Source: an uncultured Collinsella sp. (lineage in GTDB: Bacteria; Actinomycetota; Coriobacteriia; Coriobacteriales; Coriobacteriaceae). From it: DNA of 6,004 nucleotides. A program made the translations under genes and the position numbers. The notes below the pieces were generated by a model that worked only from the letters and a program-made list of their open reading frames with translations, made no database searches and was not told the origin of the DNA. The stretch is from the NCBI GenBank assembly GCA_958419975.1, contig CATZIG010000122.1, positions 1 to 6,004 of the forward strand, read 5' to 3'. This document shows, piece by piece, positions 1 through 4,972 of this stretch. The stretch's first letter is position 1. Every line of letters starts with the position of its first letter.

Positions 1-1
1 G

Positions 2-598
2 TTCCTTGAGGTCGCCGACCTGAAATGGGAGGCCAAGGACGCCACCACCGTAACGATTACCGCCGAAGATGAGTCGCACGACCTGAAGCTCAAAGACGAC
101 AAGCTCGTCCTTGAGGTGGACGGCGACAAGCTCATCTTTACCAAGTCCGACAAGGACCTGTCCGGCACGGTGAAGAAGGATCGCGAGGCGGCCGAGAAGG
201 AAGAAGAGATCGATGAGGCCGTCGAAGACGACGACGTCCAGAGCATCGAAATCTCCCCCGCCGTCACCGTCGCCGATGACGACCTGTGCACCATCACCAT
301 CACCGAGAAGTTCAAGGACGACTGGGGTGACATCGGCTTTGTTGTTAACATCACCAACAAGAGCGACAAGGACCTGACCTTCTACGCTCCCTCCGGCAAG
401 ACCAACGTCAACGGCACCATGAAGGAACCCTGGTTCTCGGCTCACCTGATGCCCGGCACCAACGCCACTGAGGAATTCACATTCTCGAGCGGCGAGCTTG
501 ACAGCCTTGACGACCTGGTCAACACGACCATCGGCATCGACGCCTACCTGACCGATTCCTACGAGGACGTCGCCTCTTACAGCGCAACCATCGCGTAG
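2..598 (+). CDS. Acidic beta-rich protein of unknown function, C-terminal part (5' end outside window)
   Basis: The frame is open from base 2, so the GTG at 116 is not a needed start and the gene begins left of the window. The visible 198 residues end at TAG 596-598. Residues 1 to about 57 alternate hydrophobic and charged residues in short beta-like strands (LKLKDDKLVLEVDGDKLIFT). Residues 58-78 are a charged, mostly acidic linker (EAAEKEEEIDEAVEDDD). Residues 79-198 form a second beta-rich domain with the pattern TITITEKF..DWGDIGFVVNITNKSDKDLTF...VNG and a final VASYSATIA strand. This C-terminal domain resembles a group of uncharacterised Ig-like domains in gut Firmicutes and Actinomycetota proteins, often on lipoproteins or zinc-ribbon membrane proteins; that match is from memory. 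A surface or exported location is inference, since any signal or TM segment would lie in the missing N-terminus. The gene is followed 51 bases later by an intrinsic terminator. Confidence -1.
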   Translation, partial: FLEVADLKWEAKDATTVTITAEDESHDLKLKDDKLVLEVDGDKLIFTKSDKDLSGTVKKDREAAEKEEEIDEAVEDDDVQSIEISPAVTVADDDLCTITITEKFKDDWGDIGFVVNITNKSDKDLTFYAPSGKTNVNGTMKEPWFSAHLMPGTNATEEFTFSSGELDSLDDLVNTTIGIDAYLTDSYEDVASYSATIA

Positions 599-648
599 CG
601 GCAGACCACGACAGCCGCGGATTGGCGGACGCATCCGCGCACACCAGA

Positions 649-687
649 CGGGGCCGCAGGAGTTAATCCTGCGGCCCCGCCGTTTTT
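649..687 (+). terminator. Rho-independent terminator of the acidic-protein gene
   Basis: A 13-bp perfect GC-rich stem pairs 649-661 with 667-679 around the 5-base loop GTTAA. After three bases (CCG) comes TTTTT at 683-687. The T-tract lies only on the + strand side. Read from the - strand, the hairpin is followed by GTCTGGTGT, so it is not an obvious canonical terminator for the convergent response-regulator operon, whose stop is at 708. Upstream, 617-638 holds a smaller GCGGAT/ATCCGC repeat that may fold separately. Confidence 0.93.
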
Positions 688-707
688 ATGCCGATGCGCG
701 ACGAGCT

Positions 708-1328
708 TTAGCGCTCCATATTGGGGACGATGCTGCCCTCGGTCACCGCATGCACGGCAAGACGCATGATGTTGTCGTAGCCGGTCTTGCTCAGGATCTC
801 CGAGATGCGACGCTTGATGGTGCCCTCGCTCATAAACAGCTCGGCCGCGATCTCGCGACGGCTTTTGCCCTCGCAGGCAAGGCGCAAAATCGATAGCTCG
901 ACATCGTCGAGAGCTGCCGTGCCCGAAAAAATGCTCTCGGGCGGCTTGGGAAACGTGCAATAGCCCGCCAGCGTGGAGCGCATCACGGCGAACAGCTCGT
1001 CGATACCGACGTTCTTGTACACAAAGCTATCGACGCCCGCCTCGCGCGCCTGATCGACAAAGGTGATCTCGGGCATGCCGGTCATGATAATGATGCGACA
1101 CTCGGGCAGCTGCTCCTTGATACGCGCCGCCGCCACGATGCCGTTGGAATCATGCTCGGTGCATACGTCCATCAGTATCATGTCCGGGCGCTCCTTGAGC
1201 GCGACACCTAAGGCCTCGGAGGCATCGGCGATGGCGGCAACAACAGTCATATCGGGCTGGTCGCCAACGGAGCGCGCCAGGCTCTCGCGCAGAATGGCCT
1301 GGTCTTCGACGATCAACACGCGGATCAT
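708..1328 (-). CDS. NarL/LuxR-family response regulator transcription factor
   Basis: A 206-residue two-domain regulator, the usual length for the NarL family. The receiver domain (about 1-120) has the acidic pair E8-D9, phosphoacceptor D54 at the end of strand 3 (MILMD), T83 (IIIMTG) and K105 (FVYKN), so all catalytic positions are present. A short linker leads to a LuxR-type HTH (about 138-200): LDDVELSILRLACEGKSRREI, then the recognition-helix region MSEGTIKRRISEILSKTG. It should bind DNA when phosphorylated by the kinase encoded just upstream; the targets are unknown. The ATG start overlaps the kinase stop by 4 bases (ATGA, 1325-1328) and has AGGAG six bases upstream, which fixes the start. 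Oddity: the segment after D54 reads VCTEHDSNG rather than the common VRMPGMDG, so the beta3-alpha3 loop is unusual. This is the last gene of the operon, converging on the + strand gene. Confidence 0.95.
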   Translation of the reverse strand: MIRVLIVEDQAILRESLARSVGDQPDMTVVAAIADASEALGVALKERPDMILMDVCTEHDSNGIVAAARIKEQLPECRIIIMTGMPEITFVDQAREAGVDSFVYKNVGIDELFAVMRSTLAGYCTFPKPPESIFSGTAALDDVELSILRLACEGKSRREIAAELFMSEGTIKRRISEILSKTGYDNIMRLAVHAVTEGSIVPNMER

Positions 1329-2824
1329 GAGCTTCTCCTTTGGGACGTGGCGTTGGCGTTAAGCGGAATGGATACCGTAAGCGTAAAGGGTGGGGCGGCG
1401 TGGACCTCTAGGCTGCCACCCAGATTCTGTGCGACATGCCTCATACCAGGGATACCCGTTCCCTCGCGATACGATACGGGGGCTGGCGCGCCGTCATTAG
1501 AGATGGTCATGCGCGCGATGTCGCATCCGTTCGACTCCTCCTGCCACAGGTGCACATGGACCTGGTGGGCCTGCGCGTGCTTGGTGGCGTTGGTCGAGGC
1601 CTCGCGGATAATCTGCAAAAAGGCCGCCGCGACACGCGCGTCCTCAGGCAGCGCACCCTCAACATCGATCTGCACACTCACCAGGCCAAAAGCATGGACG
1701 ATATCACCAAGCTGCTCCGCCGGCTCGCTGTCGCCGCCGCTGCGCAAGTCGTCGGAGATTGAGCGCAGCAGCGGATCGATCTGCTCGAGCGACTCGTCGT
1801 CAAGGCGACCCTCCTCCAAATAGCGATGAAGGATGGACAGGCGCTGCCCGATCACGTCGTGCACGCGGGCGCGCATGCGCAGGTAGGCAGCATTGTCGGC
1901 GACCTTTTTGACCTCTTCGATCTGCGCTTGAAGTTCTTGGCCCGCAAGCTCGAGCAGTCGGTTGGCATGCGCCAGGCGGTCATGAGCATGCGCGCACTCT
2001 GTCACATCAAGACCGATAATGCGCTCGAACGAACGGCCCGAAACCATAACCTCGTCGTGCACAAATAGGCGAATCTCGGCGGGAGAAATCTCGATCACCG
2101 CGCGAGCCTCACCAAAACGGTCCAAGTTAATCCGCACACGGTTCCTACTGCTTTCGGGCATTTGCATGCTAAGTTTGCGCAGGTCGTTCCATGTGCCGCT
2201 CATGTCACCTAGATCGGTGGGCATATGAAGTTCCACCAGGTTTTTGCGCATGCAGCGGTTCATGAGCAGCGGACGGCCCCTCGGGTCCAGATACAGGATG
2301 CCCACGGGAATCACGTTGATGGTCACGGTCGTCGAGAACGCGGTGATATCCTCCTGGCGGTTACGGACGTCCATCAAGAGCGCCGCGATGGAACGGAACA
2401 GGAAGAACGCTCCCTCTGCGATAAGGACAACGGTCCACGTCGAGCCCATGGCAAAAACCACCGGCGGTGTAACGGCGACAACAAGCAGCAGCTCGACCAG
2501 CATGACGGGGCGACGATAGCGCACCATAAGCACCACGCCATAGGCAAAGATTGCGGCATTGAGCCACAGCACTCCGCCCATTGCCCCGGCGCAAACGTCA
2601 AGCGGCGCCACCAGATACGAGCCAGACGACGCGAACAGGATAAGCGCCGAAACCACCAGGTGAACCACGAGGCTCGCCTCGTAGGCGCAAATCACCTTAC
2701 GGTTATAGGACGAGCGGCGCGATGAAATGAGCGGGACGTGGATCGTCTGCAGACACGCAGCCAGGGCAAAGACAACATCGAGCGCAACGATTTGGGGAAG
2801 GATGAGCGAAATCTGCATCGTCAC
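1325..2824 (-). CDS. Membrane sensor histidine kinase (HisKA_3-like dimerisation domain plus HATPase)
   Basis: A 499-residue kinase. The N-terminal 150 residues are hydrophobic, with about five TM segments (roughly 8-31, 47-66, 73-102, 106-126, 129-150) and little extracellular loop, suggesting an intramembrane or protein-partner input. Residues about 163-275 look like a PAS domain (VIPVGILYLDPRGRPLLMN). A coiled stretch (about 280-315) leads to the phosphoacceptor helix RMRARVHDVIGQRLSIL with H322 followed by D323, a variant of the RxxHD motif of HisKA_3 kinases. The ATP-binding domain has an N box (E408, N412 in REASTNATKHA), a G1-type box NDG (443-445), a G2-type box GTGIPG (455-460) and a closing GG (469-470). 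It should autophosphorylate and pass phosphate to D54 of the regulator. It overlaps both neighbours by 4 bases (GTGA upstream, ATGA downstream). The GTG at 2824 is preferred; the ATG two codons in (2818) is the alternative. Confidence 0.94.
   Translation of the reverse strand: MTMQISLILPQIVALDVVFALAACLQTIHVPLISSRRSSYNRKVICAYEASLVVHLVVSALILFASSGSYLVAPLDVCAGAMGGVLWLNAAIFAYGVVLMVRYRRPVMLVELLLVVAVTPPVVFAMGSTWTVVLIAEGAFFLFRSIAALLMDVRNRQEDITAFSTTVTINVIPVGILYLDPRGRPLLMNRCMRKNLVELHMPTDLGDMSGTWNDLRKLSMQMPESSRNRVRINLDRFGEARAVIEISPAEIRLFVHDEVMVSGRSFERIIGLDVTECAHAHDRLAHANRLLELAGQELQAQIEEVKKVADNAAYLRMRARVHDVIGQRLSILHRYLEEGRLDDESLEQIDPLLRSISDDLRSGGDSEPAEQLGDIVHAFGLVSVQIDVEGALPEDARVAAAFLQIIREASTNATKHAQAHQVHVHLWQEESNGCDIARMTISNDGAPAPVSYREGTGIPGMRHVAQNLGGSLEVHAAPPFTLTVSIPLNANATSQRRSS
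1335..1339 (-). promoter_or_regulatory. Ribosome binding site of the response regulator
   Basis: On the - strand the sequence reads AAAGGAGAAGCTCATG: AGGAG with a 6-base spacer to the ATG at 1328. It lies inside the last codons of the kinase gene, so the regulator has its own strong site as well as the ATGA overlap. Confidence 0.85.
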
Positions 2825-4620
2825 TCACCCGCCCTCGGCATCAAGACGATCATGCGCAACTGGCCGGGCTCGCCCTCAAGGCGGTATGCCACGCTGCGCC
2901 CTTGCAGAGCGCTTTCGAGCTCTTGCGCAGCGGGCGTCTGCGAAAGATCTTCATCATCGTTGGAAAAAAGCGTGGCGCGCAGCTCGACACTGCATCGGTC
3001 ATGGTCGCCCAAGTGATACATAAGCGCCGGATGGTCGGTGGTGTAGGCAAAAAACGCAAAGTCATACACGCAGTCGTACAGCGCGCTTACCGTACTGGCG
3101 TGCAACGGGCGCCGTATGGCGATAATCGAGGCGCAATCGATATCGATGGTGCGCAGGTCGCTTGCGAGCTCGTTGGCAATGAGCTGAATACGGTCGCGGT
3201 CAAAACCGCTCTCCCCGTGCTGCGCCAACGTGAGCGACCCCTTGCGCTTGCAATAGGCGACGAGCATCTTGGCGCGCTGCAGCATGCGGTAACGCTCGTG
3301 CGAAGACGCTTCGTCGGTCAACGGCGGCAGCGAGCTCAGCAGGTCGTACATCCCTTCGAGCGCGCGGGCAAGCGCTTGGTCCACGTCTTGGACCAGCAAG
3401 GTCTCGGCCTCTTGATCTGCCAAATGCGTCTTAAGGTCGTAGTCGGCGGCGAGCAGCTCGTTTTGACGCTGCAGCTCCATGCGACGATGTGCCAGTTCAC
3501 GGTTAAGCTCGTTGAGCTCCGACACGTCTTGGGCAAGCAGCGCCGATCCACCCAGCAGCGGAAAGGTGCGATACATTACATCGGGATCGGACGCCACAGC
3601 AAAGGCATGGGCGCGGCCGTGCTCCTGGGTCCGCAACTCCTCGCGCACGCCTACCAGCATTGGCTTTGACACCGGCGTGGCATAGACTTCCTGCAGATCG
3701 CGCGTTAGAACTTTGAGGTCGAGCGGCAAGGTGTCGAAGATGCCGGCGATGTCGTGATACGACGGAATGACACCGCAATCGAGACAGATTTCCATCGCCA
3801 CCACGCACAGGACGCAATAGACGAGCGAAAAGTTGAGCCTCCATGCCCAGGGCACGCGCAACGCATATGAGATGGCAAAGAATGCGCCACCCAGCAGTAC
3901 GAGCGCCGCCGTGCCCGAGAAACGCTGGATGCGAAAGGACGAGGACCGACCAACCAGGATAAAAAAGGCCACGAAATCAAAGGCCGTCCACGCGAGGACG
4001 GCAAAATAACCCCAGCCGTAGGTGTAGTCGTTGCTCCAGGTGTCGCTTGTGCGGTCAAAGCGAAAGACCTGCTGGTGAAAATCGTTGGTGAGCACAAATC
4101 CGATAAGCAGGATGGCCACAATCCACAGCGCGGCGCAGTAGCGGCGACCCAGGCGGTGTTGCTCCAGGCCCGCAAGGCGCAGACCACACAACTGGTAGAG
4201 CAGCGGAATGAGCGTCATGGGCACGTAGTACAGGTACCACAGCACGGTGGCATAGAACGGCGTGAACGACTTGTACTTGAGAATGACTTCGATCATCCAC
4301 AGGGCACAGATGGTGGCGATGGCAACAAGGCGGCGGCGCAACACATAGTCCAAACAGCGCAGATAGACCGATACGCCCCAAATCGAAAATACAATTGCGG
4401 CGACAAGCAACGGGAGAGAGCTCGAATGGACGAGCGCATCCACGACCTCTTTGGACACCTCGCTATAGGCGGGCACGGCGTTGGAAAGTTTGGGATCGAA
4501 GGCGAACAGCGCCGGCAAGACTGCCAAAAGCATGAGGAACAGTGCGGTGATAGCGCCCGCAATAATGAAGACGCGGTGACGATACGCCTGATGCGTTATG
4601 CCAACCAGGAATCGCGGCAT
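2821..4620 (-). CDS. 7TM-type sensor protein with degenerate histidine-kinase-like C-terminus
   Basis: 599 residues from the ATG at 4620. Residues 17-281 hold about eight TM segments (17-40, 70-90, 98-114, 121-145, 162-178, 203-223, 235-255, 263-281). The later seven, with the outer loop FHQQVFRF (181-188) and YGWGYF (201-206), match the histidine kinase N-terminal 7TM domain, usually an extracellular ligand sensor. GVIPS (283-287) opens a PAS-like region (to about 365), as in that family. Residues about 366-420 are a charged coiled coil (ELNRELAHRRMELQRQNELL). The remaining part to 599 has strand and helix spacing like a HATPase domain, but I see no HisKA motif, no N-box Asn, and no DxG or GxG boxes, so catalysis is unlikely. 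I infer a pseudokinase sensor feeding the downstream kinase. ATG 4704 and TTG 4773 would extend the N-terminus with an Arg/Ala/Gly-rich, non-hydrophobic tail and have no clear ribosome site; TTG 4773 also lies inside a hairpin arm. The 4620 site is itself weak (AGG, 9 bases upstream). Confidence 0.88.
   Translation of the reverse strand: MPRFLVGITHQAYRHRVFIIAGAITALFLMLLAVLPALFAFDPKLSNAVPAYSEVSKEVVDALVHSSSLPLLVAAIVFSIWGVSVYLRCLDYVLRRRLVAIATICALWMIEVILKYKSFTPFYATVLWYLYYVPMTLIPLLYQLCGLRLAGLEQHRLGRRYCAALWIVAILLIGFVLTNDFHQQVFRFDRTSDTWSNDYTYGWGYFAVLAWTAFDFVAFFILVGRSSSFRIQRFSGTAALVLLGGAFFAISYALRVPWAWRLNFSLVYCVLCVVAMEICLDCGVIPSYHDIAGIFDTLPLDLKVLTRDLQEVYATPVSKPMLVGVREELRTQEHGRAHAFAVASDPDVMYRTFPLLGGSALLAQDVSELNELNRELAHRRMELQRQNELLAADYDLKTHLADQEAETLLVQDVDQALARALEGMYDLLSSLPPLTDEASSHERYRMLQRAKMLVAYCKRKGSLTLAQHGESGFDRDRIQLIANELASDLRTIDIDCASIIAIRRPLHASTVSALYDCVYDFAFFAYTTDHPALMYHLGDHDRCSVELRATLFSNDDEDLSQTPAAQELESALQGRSVAYRLEGEPGQLRMIVLMPRAGE
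2832..2836 (-). promoter_or_regulatory. Ribosome binding site deciding the GTG start of the histidine kinase
   Basis: GAGGG on the - strand sits 7 bases before the GTG at 2824 but 13 bases before the ATG at 2818. Spacing therefore favours GTG, which also gives the 4-base GTGA overlap with the stop of the upstream sensor gene. Confidence 0.55.
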
Positions 4621-4643
4621 GGCGAAGAGCCTGCCGCCCCTAG

Positions 4644-4664
4644 GATCCGCTACGGGCGCGGATC
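4644..4664. repeat. Small inverted repeat in the probable leader of the sensor operon
   Basis: GATCCGC (4644-4650) and GCGGATC (4658-4664) form a perfect 7-bp dyad around a 7-base centre. It lies 24-44 bases before the ATG at 4620. It could be an RNA hairpin in the leader or a dyad operator. If translation starts at 4704 it would instead be coding. Confidence 0.45.
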
Positions 4665-4708
4665 GGACGGCCGCATGGCCAGTATGTCGTGCGCGGGTAC
4701 CCATAGTG

Positions 4709-4736
4709 CTTTTAGTGCACCGACAGGCAGGCTCAA
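4709..4736 (-). promoter_or_regulatory. Candidate sigma70-type promoter for the sensor operon
   Basis: On the - strand TTGAGC (4731-4736) is separated by 16 bases from TAAAAG (4709-4714). The boxes are imperfect and the spacer is one base short of ideal. A transcript from here would start near 4702, too close to serve the ATG at 4704 but suitable for the ATG at 4620 with a leader of about 80 bases. Confidence 0.3.
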
Positions 4737-4770
4737 AAAGCGGGCCACATGTCCCAAAATCCGCAGACGG

Positions 4771-4811
4771 CAAGGCACCCGGCGAGCATGAGCTGCTCGC
4801 CGGGCGCCTTG
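4771..4811 (-). terminator. Long GC-rich hairpin downstream of the 6-phospho-beta-glucosidase gene (possible terminator without U-tract)
   Basis: Arms 4771-4788 and 4794-4811 pair over 18 positions around a 5-base loop. The single non-complementary pair, A4777 with C4805, becomes a G-U wobble when transcribed from the - strand, so the stem is fully paired only in - strand RNA. This suggests selection in the transcript that runs from the glucosidase gene. No T-run follows directly (next bases CCGTCTGCGG), so it is not a canonical intrinsic terminator. It may instead stabilise the 3' end, assist termination, or be a dispersed palindromic repeat. Confidence 0.5.
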
Positions 4812-4864
4812 GTCAGGAGGCTATGGGGATGAGCACGCGAAATTCACAGCGGCCAGACCCGCCC

Positions 4865-4972
4865 CCTAAGGGCCTGAGGTGCTCAAGATTGGGAGCGACA
4901 AGCCCGACGAAGCGTACTTAGGTACGCGAGGAGGGTTGGAGCCCCAAGGTTGAGCGCCTCAGTGCCCTTAGG
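4865..4972. repeat. 108-bp imperfect palindrome overlapping the glucosidase stop codon
   Basis: The two halves fold into one long stem interrupted by small loops: 4865-4873 with 4964-4972 (9 bp, CCTAAGGGC), 4874-4879 with 4957-4962 (CTGAGG), 4881-4886 with 4950-4955 (GCTCAA), 4889-4893 with 4943-4947 (TTGGG), 4901-4905 with 4933-4937 (one G-U type pair), and 4912-4917 with 4922-4927 (GCGTAC) closed by a TTAG loop. The right arm contains the TAA stop of the - strand glucosidase (4968-4970). No T-tract flanks it on either strand. It may be a BIME/REP-like dispersed repeat or a structured 3' RNA element; I do not recognise it as a named family. Confidence 0.7.

Larger units (their letters stand above)
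4621..4967. other. Gene-free intergenic region between glucosidase and sensor operon
   Basis: About 347 bases with no convincing gene on either strand. It contains most of the 108-bp palindrome, the 41-bp hairpin, the promoter candidate and the leader dyad listed separately. The stretch 4812-4864 between the two palindromes holds only a short + strand frame with an AGGAGG in front, judged below to be chance. Confidence 0.6.

Noticed and set aside
649..687. Possibility that the strong terminator is bidirectional and also ends the response-regulator operon.
   Set aside because: The T-tract is only on the + side. On the - strand an A-run precedes the stem, but the downstream side is GTCTGGTGT, so a canonical signal is absent.
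2225..2725. + strand frame of 166 codons opposite the histidine kinase membrane region.
   Set aside because: Strongly polar His/Arg/Gln-rich product mirroring hydrophobic codons on the other strand: a shadow of the kinase TM segments.
2902..3669. Long + strand frame of 255 codons opposite the sensor cytoplasmic part.
   Set aside because: It lies entirely within the sensor gene on the opposite strand and shows no recognisable domain or ribosome site.
4075..4791. Long + strand frame of 238 codons opposite the sensor gene.
   Set aside because: It is antisense to a membrane protein with clear TM pattern and coupled stop/start. The product is rich in Gln/Arg/His with no domain pattern, as expected of a GC-rich shadow frame.
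4829..4921. Small + strand frame of 30 codons (MSTRNSQRPDPPPKG...) with AGGAGG eight bases upstream.
   Set aside because: It overlaps the left half of the 108-bp palindrome and ends in its loop, its composition is Pro/Arg/Ser-rich like antisense GC-rich translation, and it belongs to a longer chance frame. The ribosome-site match alone is not enough.
4865..4972. CRISPR or insertion-sequence end in the palindromic region.
   Set aside because: There are no regularly spaced direct repeats, no transposase frame and no target-site duplication visible. The structure is a single inverted repeat.
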